NCBI GenBank assembly: GCA_032164245.1
Contig: JAVMKO010000001.1
Location: 81,093,892 to 81,157,891 of the forward strand
DNA length: 64,000 nucleotides
Reading direction: 5' to 3'
Source of the DNA: Sternotherus odoratus
Lineage: Eukaryota > Chordata > Testudines > Kinosternidae
How positions within the stretch are numbered: position 1 is the first letter of the stretch; each line of letters begins with the position of its first letter. The position numbers and the translations under genes are program-made. The notes under the pieces were generated by a model that ran no database searches, was not told the origin of the DNA, and saw only the letters and a program-made list of their open reading frames with translations. Shown here piece by piece: positions 12,317 through 32,200 of the stretch.

Positions 12317-12430
12317 ATGATGACCAGACAGCAAATGTGACCAATCAGGATGGGGGTGAAGTGGAGTAATAGGCCTCTATATAAGAAAAATCCCCGAATA
12401 TCAGGACTGTCCCTATCTGGTCACGCTACA
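12317..12430. mobile_element. Degenerate MITE, same family as 14952-15079
   Basis: Ends TGATGACCAGACAGC and CTATCTGGTCACGC, with TATATAAGAAAAAT and GGACTGTCCCTATC inside, matching the reverse complement of the cleaner copy at 14952-15079. Confidence 0.65.
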
Positions 12431-13079
12431 CATACGTGCTAGCTTTGCACAACCCTAGTGTGTTAAAAATAGCAGTGCAGCGGCTGGGCTAACCCACTCA
12501 ATATACATCTGCTATCTCCGATGGGGCTGTCATCACCCTGACTGTGTCAGCACGCTAGCGCTGCGCGAGCTGGAGTATGTATGGCTGCCTGAGCCGGGAA
12601 TGACACCGGCCAGCGGCATTGTAGATATAGTCACAGCTGGTAGCTCCACCTAGAATAAGTAACCAGGAGCCGTGGAAGGGTTGCACATCTTCATGCTTCA
12701 GCAACAAATGCCAAGCTCTAGAAACTTCCCCTAAGGGGCAGGTTAGCCCATGACTGCCTACCTGAGCTTCTTGCACCTCCCTCGGAAAGATCAGCGACTG
12801 GCCGCTGTGGGAGGCAGGACACCGGAGAATGCCCATCCCAGGGGCCCCGGTCCCTCCCAAGCCCACTCTTGCTAACCCCAAAAGTTCAAGAATTGTGAGT
12901 CAGGTGCTCCCCAAATCAGGAGATTTTTTTATAGCTAATATTGTGTTTTGATCTGTCTGATGATTTTGCACTTCCCTGGCCCAGCCCCAGTGTAGTGGGA
13001 GGGGGGAGGGGAATGGGGTGCAGTAAATTTATGTACTAAATGGCTTTTGTCCCCACCATGGGGCTAAACTGTGCCTGCC

Positions 13080-14155
13080 TGTGACGGGGCTGTTCCTGGT
13101 GGGATCCAACTGTGAGTGTCAGATCAGGACAGATTGCTTCCAAAGGGGAAACTACAGCCCAAAGCTGGGGGTTTTCCACCCTAAGGTAAACCAACCCAGC
13201 CAAACAGAAAAGACTTTGGTCTCACCCCACTGGCTAACCCCAAGTCACACAAGCAATCCCCTTAAGACACTCCAGATTCCCAGTATCACCACCAGCAGCC
13301 ACCTGTCCTGGGGATCAATGGTTATGTAAACCAATACCCCAAATAAAGAAAATGGTTCTCTCCAATTCAAAAGAATCAGGCCCCAGACCCAGGTCAATAT
13401 ACAAATCAGATCTTCCCACAAATCACACTGTTGCCAATCCCCTAGCATTTAAAATCTAAAGGTTTATTATACAAGGAAAAAGGTATAGGTGAGGGTTAGG
13501 AATGGTTAAAAGAAATCAATTACATGCAGTAATGGCAAATCTCTTGGTTCAGGCTTGCAGCAAAGGTAGAATAATTGCAGGTTCAAATCACAGTCTCTGG
13601 AAAGCATCCCCTCCAGGGATGGGTCAGCACCCTTTGGCCAGAGTTCCCCTGTGTAGCGAAGTTCCATCCAAAGCTGGAAACAAGGCAGGCTGAAGACTGG
13701 AGGTAGAAGACAAAATGGAGGAAATGTCTCCCAGATTTTATAGACTTCCTGTTGTGGGCGAAGACCCCCCTCCTCCTTATGCAGAGTCCAATTGCAAAAT
13801 GGAGATTCATAGTCACATGGTCCAATTACCAGACTCTCCACGATTCAGTTTCTGACCAGGCATGTCACATTCCTGGCGAAGCTCAGGTGTGGACAAAGTT
13901 TATTGTGTAGTTGATGGTCCTTTAATGGGCCATCAGGCAGCTCAAGCAAAGCTGACGCCCAATACTCTGGAATGTCCCCTCCCAGCAGAGCACAATATTT
14001 GGAAAGACAGACAGTCCAGAGCCAATATTCATAACTTCAACTACAAAATTGATACACCCATATCAATGGCATATTCATAATCAGCAATCCATAACCTGAT
14101 CATAGACACCTATTATGACCCCCTTTACATAAGATTTGGTGCCACTATAGGATCC
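13080..14155 (-). mobile_element. LTR related to 1908-3042, opposite orientation
   Basis: Begins TGTGACGGGGCTGTTCCTGG, the reverse complement of the right end of the 1908-3042 LTR, and follows it closely for about 1 kb, including the reversed AATAAA (TTTATTAT near 13462). Near 14130 the similarity decays, and no matching terminus or duplication is seen, so the right boundary is approximate. Confidence 0.75.
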
Positions 14156-14161
14156 TGGGTG

Positions 14162-14300
14162 CACCACTGCTTGCATCTGACAAAGTGGGTGTTAGCCCAC
14201 AAAGCTTATGCTTCAATACTTTAGTTAGTCTTTAAGGTGCCACAGGACTCTTTGTCACTTCTGCAATTCCAGACTAACATGGCTACCTCTCTGATTCTTG
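14162..14300 (+). mobile_element. Single-arm copy of the SINE-like family
   Basis: Carries AGCCCACAAAGCTTATGCTTC, TTAGTCTTTAAGGTGCCACA and ACTAACATGGCTACCTCTCT, the same order as one arm of the elements at 7890 and 44550, without an inverted partner. It abuts the decayed end of the LTR on its left. Confidence 0.7.
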
Positions 14301-14951
14301 ACATCTGAGACCCAGCACCCAAGGGTCTGCCCTGCCCTGCCAAGCAGGAGGTTTGGCCATCTGATACTGGCTGGGACAATGGTAGGAGGTCTGAGATGCT
14401 TACATAGCTAGTGAACTGCCAATCCCTCCATTATTTGGTTTGTTACATTTTCACTGAATGGCTCACAGTCTGGTCCTCCATGGACATGTCCGTGTGTTTC
14501 ACAGACTAAGCTAATTTCCTCTTTTGTTATATAATCATATCCCTTCCAGCCAGCTGAAGCTCCCTTGTTTAAGAATAATGCAAGCAGATTGGATGAAAGG
14601 GAGACCATCTGCTCAGGAGCACAGGGCAAAGTGGCTGGAAGAGGGTCTGTAATGATCTGTTCCTATGCAGTTATGCTGTTCAACCACTAGATGTCTCTGT
14701 GGATTGTACAGTGTTCCAGGCAGGGAGATGGTTCCTGGTAAACAAAGGAGACAAAGCTGGGGCTCAAGCTGCAGGGAAGCCTGGTTGTGCGGTAGTTGTA
14801 ATTGACTTGTTTAATAAAAGTCTCCTGTTTAAGATGGGCTGGGTCTTCATATAGCATGAAGCGAGCCAAGGAGACACTTAGATACTACAGTGACAGGCAC
14901 AGTATAAGAACTTAACTGGGAGAGCTAAATCTTCCTTTAGAGGAAAGGAGA

Positions 14952-15079
14952 TTAGGGTGACCAGATATCCCAATTTTATAGGGACAGTCCCGATTTTGGG
15001 GTCTTTTTCTTATACAGGTCCTTATTCCCCCCCCCCCCCCCCGAACCAAATTTTCACACTTGCTATTTGGTCACCCTAA
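14952..15079. mobile_element. MITE, 128 bp, 16-bp terminal inverted repeats
   Basis: Left TTAGGGTGACCAGATA and right, reversed, TTAGGGTGACCAAATA. The interior includes a run of 16 C and the words TTTATAGGGACAGTCCCG. TTA/TAA ends would suit a PIF/Harbinger target site, but the superfamily is not certain. Confidence 0.75.
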
Positions 15080-15210
15080 AGAAGATGAATAGGAGACTTG
15101 CCCAGGCTGGGATCCCGATCCCTCTTCTTCCTCCATCAGGAGTTGCTACTGCTGCTCCAGGTATGGGTGAGCATGTTTCATATGTGTGCTGTTTCTTCAC
15201 AGTAGCAAGC

Positions 15211-15262
15211 TGGGGAGAGGGAGGGGGAGGGGGAGGGGGAGAGGGAGTGGGGAAAGTTTGAG
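15211..15262 (+). repeat. G-rich (GGGGGA)n tract, quadruplex-prone
   Basis: Repeated GAGGGAGGGGGA units about 0.7 kb upstream of the RAC2 start; at least five G-runs of three or more in 40 bases on the + strand. Confidence 0.8.
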
Positions 15263-15778
15263 GCAGAAGCTGAGTAGTGAAGCAGCGGGAGAGGCAGAGC
15301 AGCAATAGGGATAACGCAGCTGTCTTGGTTCTAGTACAGTTCCCTGTTCAGCTTTTTCTGTGATTCTCTCACTTGACAACTGGGAGGCCCTGAAACTTCT
15401 CAGTCAGGAGCTGGCTCCCCCTTCTGCACCCACAGCAGGTTACCCTGACTGGTGAGTCCTCACTGCACCTGCCCAAGAGGAAAGGGAGCACTGGGGAAGA
15501 CAGGAAGAAAAGGGGGACCCCGCTCTCTGCTCTCAAGGGGAGGAAATGGTGTTCCCCCTTTCTCTGCCTCAATTTAACCCCTGGCTGGATGCAGCACAGC
15601 ACCCCCTGCTGCTCAAAGCTGGGCGACAGGAAGCACAGAAAAGAAATTACTTGAGTCATCAGGTGCATGAAACTGTCTTTCAAACTGCGTGTTTGCACAT
15701 GCCCCGCCTTCAGCCAGTGGCCTGGACTACCAGAGGGGAGGGGCTGACGGGAAAGGGAGGGTTAAGTAACATTCTCTC

Positions 15779-15930
15779 TTCCACTTCCTCCCTCCCTACG
15801 ATCTGCTGCTCTCTTCAACGCTAGATTTGACATTACATTTGTTCAGGTCTTTCCTCTGCTCACCTGAGAGCAATAGTTCTGCCTGACTCCTCCTGCCCCA
15901 GGAGTCGCCCTCCTCCGTGAGGCCAGAGAA
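15779..15930 (+). promoter_or_regulatory. RAC2: Probable RAC2 promoter-proximal region and 5' UTR
   Basis: The bases before the RAC2 start have no TATA box and are not CpG-rich. CCACTTCCTC at 15781-15790 is, on the other strand, GAGGAAGTGG, a good match to the GAGGAAGT core bound by the ETS factor PU.1, which would suit a blood-cell gene. A CT-rich run ending CCCCAG at 15900 could alternatively be a splice acceptor for a 5' UTR intron. The start of transcription cannot be read from sequence. Confidence 0.35.
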
Positions 15931-24416
<8,486 letters not shown>

Positions 24417-25310
24417 GGGTTGGTGAGAAAGGGCTCCCCTCCCTTCCAGACCCCTAAGGGGATCTGTCTCTGTCAACAGGCCCCTCGCCCCTTCTCTCCC
24501 TTGAAAGGACCCTGATGCTGCCTGGGAGGAGCTCTCTGCTCTGAAGAAAGACCCCTTGCAGGACCCGCCTTCCTGCCGCACCACTCGCCTCCTGGACTTC
24601 CTGACTCTACCCCGAAGAGAGGCTGCTGTCAGCAGCTTCCCCCATTGGGACCCAAAAACCTGCCTCTGACCCAGGATCTCAGGGCTTCCTTGGAAGCAGG
24701 GGCAACCTGTTGTGGAGGGTGTGGAGCTTAAGCCCCTCCCCTTAGAAATCGACTCACCATATACAGAAAACAGCAAAAAAAAGCCCCTCCCCTGCAGTGT
24801 TCCTGCTTGGCAAGTAGGGGTTGCTTTGTTGCTTTACCAGGCAGCCTCTCCTCCCCCTTCACATCGCTTCCCCTGCTCTTCCCCCGCCCTCCGCATAAGG
24901 CCTCAGGGAGGCAGGAGAGAGGCCCAGAGTGGCCAGAGCGGATCAGGGCCAGGTGAGGGAGAGAAAAGACCTCACACCACAGCCTGGCGGGAATGGGAGG
25001 GAGGCAGGGTGAAAGGGTACGAGCTGCCCTAACAACCTGCCTCCTCTTGTTGTTCTGGACACAGATTCCAGCCCCAGCCCTCAGCTCGCTCCCGACACCA
25101 AGCTCTGCTGATGCAACAGGGGTTGAAGGTTTCAGCGTCTTGGACCTTGGTACCACTTGGTGGTCACAGCGCTTGTTTGTTTCTGCTGCCTAGACGGCCC
25201 AAGATGGGTCTGTCGCACCCGTTTGTCCATTTGCACAACCTCCCTCCCTTCTCCTGTCAATCTCGGTATAGGGAATGAGACTTAATAAACCGACCGCACC
25301 TTCCCGCCTT
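24417..25310 (+). other. RAC2: RAC2 3' untranslated region
   Basis: Sequence after the RAC2 stop runs to a canonical AATAAA at 25284-25289, followed about 20-30 bases later by a GT-rich stretch (TGTGTCTTGTGTCCC) typical of a cleavage downstream element. The cleavage point, near 25305, is inferred. The apparent 230-codon frame on the opposite strand in this stretch has no family resemblance and is ignored. Confidence 0.7.
25284..25289 (+). terminator. RAC2: Polyadenylation signal of RAC2
   Basis: Canonical AATAAA, the first one after the RAC2 stop codon, with a GT-rich element downstream at about 25309-25326. Confidence 0.75.
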
Positions 25311-26479
25311 CTGTGTCTTGTGTCCCTTCTCTGGCACTTCGCTGCAAGCGTGGCTGGCTGGGGTTGATGATGTGGCTGCCCCAGGCTGGCTGTGGCATCT
25401 CTGGATACTCGGAGAGACGGCAGCCAAGCAGCTGAATCCCTCCTGCTGCCGTCAGACTGGCTGGGCGTGACGCAGCGGAGACTCAAGCGGGGGACTGTGG
25501 CGGCGGGTTCTGAAGGCAGCGTGAGCTGAAAGAGAGCGGCCTCCTATCTCAGGCTGCGCTGAGCGGTGCCTGTATTTAGCTATTGCTGACCTTCCTTCAG
25601 ATCTGCCTGTGTCTGTGGGACCTACCAGCCAAAGGGCCTCGCCTGACAGAGCCCCTCCAAGCCTCTTTCCCAAAGGCAGAGGAAAGGTAAGGCCAGCAAA
25701 TCTATTGTGAGGGGCACAGGAAAGGAGCCTAGTACAGCCTGAACTTACGGATCTTCTAGGGCACCTGCTAATACGGTCTGTCAGAGCTTGCATGTTTTTC
25801 CAAGGGACCTGTACACACTGTCACTTGTGCTACACCCAAACACACACCTATATATACACTGGCGCTCACTCACATAGCCAGACACACAGAGAGGTAAGCA
25901 GGAAGTGGGGGGGGGGGGGGGGGATGAGTCACCAACCCAGGCAAATAGCCCACGGATCTGCTGAAATCAAACAGATGAGCGCTGCCCCAGCAGGGCGATG
26001 GAATCTGCAGCTGCCGGCACCTGGATGATGGATTCACTGCAGGGGCGCCGGGAGCCTTGGCTGCTGCTAAGAATAGGGAAAGCAAGATTACGTGGTACCT
26101 GTTAGGGCAGATTCCAGCGCATATGTCTCCCAAGCACTGCAGATCCTGGCTCACCCAAGCTTCCCTTCTCCCACCCCCACCAGTAGGAGTCTCAGGAGCT
26201 GGAGGAGGGTTCAGGACAAAGCAAATGGTAAAGTAAAATCCAGAGGCAATAGTAGGAAAAGGCAGGGGGACTGGATTGAACCAGCTTTCCACTCTGCAAC
26301 AAGCCTGCGTTTGAGCTCCACAGGTTCTACCTTGCTTCAAAAAGTTTCACAGGTTAACGTTGGCGAGGGCCTGTAACAGAAAATTCCATGGGTTAAACCC
26401 CGGTGGAGGTGAGTTCCACAGGTTAACTTCAGAGTAGCTCAGAGGCAAGGCTCACCTCAGAGGTAGCCTGTGACACTAT
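25311..26479. other. Intergenic, nothing recognised
   Basis: Contains a run of G at 25908-25922. No gene or family-level repeat identified. Confidence 0.45.
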
Positions 26480-26773
26480 GGGCTTGGCTACACTGGCGCT
26501 TTATAGTGATCTAACTTGCAGGCTCAGGGGGGTGAAAAATCACCCCCTGAGTGCAGCAAGTGTGAGAGCTTTAAAGCACTAGTGTGGACAGGCTCCGAGC
26601 ACTGGGATCCGGGCTCCCAATGGTCGGAGCTAATCCCCTTGTGGAGGTGGATTACCAGGAGCTCTAGCAGAGCTCTCTCCCAGGGCTCGTGTGCGACCAC
26701 ACTCACACTTCAAAGTGCTGCCAGGCGAGTGTTCCCGCGGCAGCGCTTTGAAATGTCAAGTGTAGCCAAGCCC
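26480..26773. mobile_element. MITE, 294 bp, with GGGCTTGGCTACACT termini
   Basis: Left GGGCTTGGCTACACTGG and right AAGTGTAGCCAAGCCC are inverted copies over 15 bases. The interior has a second nested inverted pair around the CACCCCCTGAG block. No clear target duplication, so the superfamily is left open. Confidence 0.75.
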
Positions 26774-27229
26774 ACTTTCATGCATTAACCCCTGCGAACA
26801 TTCTGTGGCGGTGGGTTCCACAGATGCCTGCTCTGTGAGGTGAGGTGCCTGGGCCCGATTCACAGCTGGTGTGAGCGCTGTAGGCACAATTAATGGCTCT
26901 GGACTCAGGTTCCCTACACATGCATATGTATGGGGGGGTGAACGCCAGACTCCATCACCAACCCCAAGCTTTCAAAACTCATGAGTCAGACTCCCCAAAA
27001 TCACAAGAGTGGCTTTAAATCTTAGGACCCGACCCAGATTGAGGTGTTGACAGAGGAGAGTTGGGAACTAAGCGATAAATTAAACAGTGACTTTTTCACA
27101 CCCCTGAGCAACACAGCTGTGTTGAGCTACAGTGTAAGTGTAAACCTGGCCCAAGCCAGCCCTGCAGACCTTTTATTGCAGCTCAGCTGACACAAAAAGG
27201 TTCCAGCAGAGCCCAGAACTGGTCTGTAA

Positions 27230-28118
27230 GTGGCAAGCAAGCCAGGAGGGGTTGCAAGCACTTTGAAGGATAGGATTAGAATTCAAAATGCCCTTGACAA
27301 ATTGGAGAACTGGTCTGAAATCAAGCTGAAATTCAATGAAGACAAGAGCAAAGTACTCCACATAGGAAGGAATCATCAAATGCACAGCTACAAAATGGGG
27401 ATTAGCGGGCTAGGCATTGTACTGCAGAAAAGGATCGGGGGTGATAGTGGATCACAGATCGAATATGAGTCAGCAATGTGATGCAGTTGCAAAAAAAAAA
27501 GGCTAATACCACTTGGGGGGTGTATTAACAGGAATGTTGCAGGTAAGACATGAGAGGTAACTATCCTGCTCCATTCTGCACTGGTGAGGCCTCCCCTGGA
27601 GAACAGGGTCCAGGTCTGAGCACCACACTTCAGGAAAGATGTGGACAGATTGGAGGAAGTCCAAAGAAGAGCAACAAAGATGATAGATTTAGAAAACCTG
27701 ACCTGTAAGGAAAGGCTGAAAAAACTGGGCATGCTTAGTCTTGAGAAAAGAAGACTGGGGGGGGGGGACGGGACACCTGAGAACAGTCTTCAGATACGTT
27801 AAGGGCTGTTATAGAGAGGATGGTGATCAATTGTTCGCCATGTCCACTGAAGGTACGTCAGGAAGTAATAGGACTTAATCTGCCGCAAGGGAGATTCAGG
27901 TTAGATATCTGAAAAAATTTGCTAACTACAAAGGTAGTTGAGCTCTGGAACAGGCTTCTAAGGGAGGTTGTGGAACCCCAGTCACTGGAGGTTTTTACGA
28001 ACAGGTTGGACAAACACCTGTCAGGGATGCTCTAGGTTTGCTTGGCCCTGCCTCAGCGCAGGGGGCTGGAGTCGATGACGTCTGAAGGTCCCCCCCAGCC
28101 CTACATTTCTGTGACTAT
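27230..28118 (+). mobile_element. CR1 LINE 3' fragment, about 0.9 kb
   Basis: Starts in the reverse-transcriptase C-terminal part (LDKLENWSEIKLKFNEDKSK at 27289 onward), with frameshifts and a poly-A interruption near 27490, then continues through the RRATK-type tail and the CR1 3' UTR to a CTGTGACTATG terminus. Coding is broken. Confidence 0.88.
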
Positions 28119-28377
28119 GTTCAGTCGATGGAGTTGCACTTGCACCCGCTCGTATCAGTCTGAATTTGGCCCTAGGAGGTGAAGGTGGGAAGTGGCAACT
28201 AGGAGGATCTCAGCGCAGAGTGAGAGGGAAATGCGCCCCCAGAGAGGAACAGGGAACAAACAGAAATCGCTCTGGTGAAGGAGGTGAGGAAGGGAGCTGG
28301 GGCAAGAGAAGCAGTTAGTGGGAGGCCCGCAGCAGGGCCAATGCTTGGCAATGTGGGGTTATTGGTTTTATCCAGAG

Positions 28378-29409
28378 CAGGGCCGGCGACAGGGGGGACT
28401 AGGGAGACAGGTGTACCGGGCCCCGGACTTAAGGGGGGGGGGGCATGTCAGGACTCAGGAGTGTGCAGGTGGGGTGGAAACAGGGGATGCTCTGCAGAGC
28501 CGCGTCCGGCCGCGTGCAAATCCCCCACCGGGTGGCCACCCCAGCGCTGTAGCCAAGCGCCCGCACCGCACGGCAGACTCCACAGCGGGCCCGGGGAAGC
28601 GCGCCCGGCCGCCCTGGTGTGCGGCGCTGACGGTGGCGGAGGCGCCGAGAAGGGGAGCCGGCCTCGCCAGGGTAAGGGGGCAGGGGGCCCGGCCCCACTC
28701 GGGGGGCGGCTCCGGGGGGGCCTTTGGGCGGGCGGGCTCTGCGGTGAGGTCACCCCCTGTGGGCACTCGGGAGGTTCATTCATCGGCGTGGCTGGGCTGG
28801 GGGGCAGGCAAGCGGGTGGTGGGGGGCGAGGCCAGGCTGGGCGGGCGGGGAGGGGGGCAGGAGACTAGGCTGGATGGGGTGGGCGAGGCGTGGGTGCGGG
28901 AGGGAAGGAGGTTTGGTGGGGGGGAGGCTGGGCTGGGCGGGTCAGGCATGGGGGGCAGGAGGCTGGGTGGGGAGTGGGAGAGGGGAGGAGGTTCGGTTCG
29001 GTGGGATGGGCCGGGCCAGGCAGGGGTGGGGGAGGGAAGGCGGTTAGATGGGGGGAAGCTGGGCGGGGGTAAAGGAAGATCACCCCCAACAGCGTGGTGG
29101 GCCAGCCAGGCAGGGATGGGTTGGGAGGGGAGGAGGTTAGGCTGGGGGAGGAGATTAGGTTGGGTGGGAGGTGGGCCAGACAGGGGTGGTGTGCTAGAGA
29201 CCGCCCGCATGCGCCGCGCGCCTCACGCCACCGTGCTACAGCCGACCGCGCCCGATACCCTCGCGACACGACACCCCCGCTATGCCTGACTGGCAAGGCA
29301 GTCCCACGTAGGCCCGGGTGGGGCAGGGCGCGGGCGGCGCAAGACCGGCCGGGGGGGGGGGCACAAACGATCAGAGTACCGGGCCCCAAAATTTCTGTCG
29401 CTGGGCCTG
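28378..29409. mobile_element. GC-rich hAT element, 1032 bp, with perfect 8-bp target duplication
   Basis: ATCCAGAG occurs at 28370-28377 and 29410-29417. Termini are CAGGGCCGGCGACAG and, reversed, CAGGCCCAGCGACAG, with a shared ACCGGGCCCC block just inside each end. The interior is over 70% G+C with G-rich quasi-tandem units; it gives open frames of up to 323 codons that are low-complexity and not genes. No transposase is encoded. Confidence 0.9.
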
Positions 29410-29756
29410 ATCCAGAGGGGGCTGGATTTCTCCCTTTGGAGCCAATCCCTTTCCGCACCTGAGATCAGCTCCCCTGTTCACTGAGATGAGGCAATGGGCG
29501 CGGGGGGGTGGGGGGTGGGGTGTCTCGTTCCCTAGGAGAGCTCCAGCAGGGAGATGGGAATTTGCCCTCAGATAGGTAGGTGGTATAGACAGAAAGGCCC
29601 CTACTCTCCATTCATTCCCCCTTGTCCTATTGGAGATGCTTGTGGGACAGAGGAGGGGAGAGGGGTGCAGTGGAACCTGGGGTCCATGCCCCCTGGTACT
29701 GCTATAAATACTGATGTTCTATGATCATGATGAAGCCCCGGGGGCACCAACTGTGC

Positions 29757-29815
29757 CTGCCTAGACTGTAAGCTCCTTGGGGCAGGGACCTCTCCTCCTG
29801 CACATCTGTAATCCC
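29757..29815 (+). repeat. L2/MIR-like 3'-tail repeat
   Basis: GACTGTAAGCTCCTTGGGGC and CAGGGACCTCTC match the start of the 3137-3265 family. Confidence 0.45.
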
Positions 29816-30127
29816 CCACCCCACCCGTGGCCCTGTCGAAAAACTGCCCCCGGAGAGCAGGGCTCAGCCACCAGCTCCATCCAGCCTGCCTCCCCTGCCC
29901 TGCGTTCTCACAGCACCCAGCCGCTTTCTACATCTTTCCTTTCCTGCTTTCACTCTCCTCCACTCCCCCTCATTCCTTCTCCCTCTCTGGCTTGCCCTCC
30001 GTCACCATCTGTCACAACCGCCCCCTCATTCCCGTTCTCTTTCTTTCGCCCGCCCTCCCTCTCTCTCTCCATCATAATCACGCTGGCACTCCCCTCTTTT
30101 CCTTCTCCCCGGTCTCCTCCGCTACCA

Positions 30128-30131
<4 letters not shown>

Positions 30132-30164
<33 letters not shown>
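30132..30164. repeat. (TC)n microsatellite
   Basis: Uninterrupted TC repeat followed by C-rich sequence and a run of C at about 30187-30198. Confidence 0.95.
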
Positions 30165-30167
<3 letters not shown>

Positions 30168-31081
30168 CTCATGCTCGCTCTTCCTCCCCCCCCCCCCCAA
30201 GTCCATGCTGATTGGCTGGTGGGATCATTCCCGGGAGTAACTGACACGCTTGATCTACCTAACCCTGTCCGCCAAGCCCCCACTTCAGCAGATGGAGAGC
30301 TGGAGAGGGGAGTCCTGGCTCTTCTGAGCAGTGCTGGGAGCTGGGTCCGGTCCCTGCAGCAGGCAAGCCCTGGAGACCAGATGGGAGAGTGTGAACAGGC
30401 AGATGTGGCAGTGCTGGAGGAAGGCAGAGAAGTCCCACCACCTCTGGAGCAGCAGAAGAGGTGAGGGCAGGAGGCACCGCTGGAGAGAAGTGTGACAAGC
30501 AACTCAGCCCCTCCAGGACTCAAACCACACAGAGATTTCATTGGGAAATGTTTTTAAAAGGGGAAGAAACAATATGACACACATTCTCCTGGCGTGTGGA
30601 GGAACATGTAAATCCCATTGACGTGTAAGTACCAGGCAGATCTGCCTCCTCTTTCCACCCTCTCCTCCCGGCACTTTCATGTGCAGAAGTTGGTTCTGCA
30701 GTCCCCACAAACGTAACCTCCTGCCTCCCCTGCCCTGCTCTGTCCCTACCCCTTGGTGGCTGGCGATGGCCAGGGTGCAGCGGGGAAGAGAGTCATGAAC
30801 TGGAGTAGGAATGAACAGGTGCAAGGCGAGGTGGGGAGGCTGGAGAAGGTGCAGGATTCGAAAGGGATGCTATGTACGTTGCTTCAGGGAATTCTAGGTG
30901 GGTTTCCCATCACTCACAAAGCTGATCTATGCTTGGGTGATTCCCTCCACCCCTTTTCTCCCTCTGATTCCTCCTTTCCCACTGACAATGTATTCCGAAA
31001 GACTTTGGATTTATTGGATAGACATAGGAATTGGCATTTAACACAACCCCCCCACCTCCCTGGGATCCCCACCCCGAAGGA

Positions 31082-31165
31082 CCAGTGTTATTGTTTATTT
31101 GCATTACTGGAGCACCTAGAGGTCCCACCAGGTGCCCCAGTACAAAAAGTGCCAGCCCCAAACAG
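31082..31165 (-). repeat. L2/MIR-like 3'-tail repeat
   Basis: TTTATTTGCATTACTGGAGC, ACCTAGAGGTCCCACC and CAGTACAAAAAG are the reverse complement of the 3137-3265 family tail. Confidence 0.5.
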
Positions 31166-31402
31166 CTAAATAACCAGGTTTTTGATCCTATACCCCAGGC
31201 ACCTCCCAATAGTTTCTTCAACCTCATTGGGTTCACCACATCTGCACCCCCCACCCAGAGGTCCAACCACACCCACACTCCCATGAGCCCCATGCCTGCA
31301 GTCAGAGCACTCACTGGGATCCCTTGCCTCTACTTGCCACTCTTTATGGGACTTAGATTTCACCACTCCTTACTTTCTGCCATCAGCCTGTTCCTAGTCT
31401 CG

Positions 31403-31744
31403 AGGTATGTCTACATGGCACACTACGTCTGGGCTCTGACTCAGGTTTGAGTCCAACTCTCCTTCTGTCCACACACAAATCAGCCTGCCTCAGATCAGAG
31501 CCTGAGCCCAGCTGAGACTCAGGTCCAAGCCCTGTTAGTTTGCAGTGAGGAGGCAGGTCAAGCCACAGACCGGAGTCAGAAGGTCTGTGTAGACATGTTA
31601 GCACGGCTGTGAGACACGGGGCCAGCAACTGTAAACCCAGGCTTACCATGCAGGGTGGATGCTCAAGTGTGGGCTTGGAAACACTGAGTCCACAAGCCCG
31701 GGTCCCACAGACCTGGGCTTTACTGTGCTGTGGGGACATACCCT
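31403..31744. mobile_element. MITE, about 342 bp, GGTATGTCTACA-type ends
   Basis: Left AGGTATGTCTACATGGCACA and right, reversed, AGGGTATGTCCCCACAGCAC are imperfect inverted copies. The interior has a repeated GAGCCTGAGCCCAGCTGAG-like content. No certain target duplication. Confidence 0.6.
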
Positions 31745-31837
31745 CTATCATTCTACCTGTCCCCGGGGCCTGCCACTCCCCTGAAAAAATTAACACCCAG
31801 GTCCATCACTGAGAAGGCTCTGGGAAAGCTTGGAGAA

Positions 31838-32200
31838 GAGCTCAAAGAATCACAGAGGTTAGGAATGGTAACGGATCGAATCCTAGAACCAGAGGGTTAG
31901 GAGGGACCACAGGGGTCATCTAGTCTAAGCCCCTGCCAAGATGCAGGATCTGCTTTCTATTCAGTCCATCTTTCCTGGCCAGTGTATTCTCAGGGCTTTG
32001 CCTGCCTGGTATTATGTGGGACAAGTGATGGGGCTTCCATTGCAAGGCTATTCCACAGTCCAGTGGACTTCACTGTCAGGAAATCTTTCCCGTTATTCAT
32101 CCTGAGTTTCCCATTGTTCAATTTCATCCTATTACAGCCCCCTCGGACTTCCCTAAACCGTTCAGCTCCCTCTCTGGGCATTTCCACTCTACCCCTGTTG
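31838..32200 (-). mobile_element. CR1 LINE 3'-end fragment
   Basis: AGAATCACAGAGG and GGGGTCATCTAGTCTAAGCC at the left are the CR1 3' end read backwards, followed by GCAAGGCTATTCCACAGTCC and CCTGAGTTTCCCATTG from the CR1 3' UTR. Confidence 0.75.

Noticed and set aside
28318..29289. 323-codon Gly/Arg-rich frame
   Set aside because: Lies wholly inside a hAT element with 8-bp target duplications; composition is that of G-rich repeat DNA.
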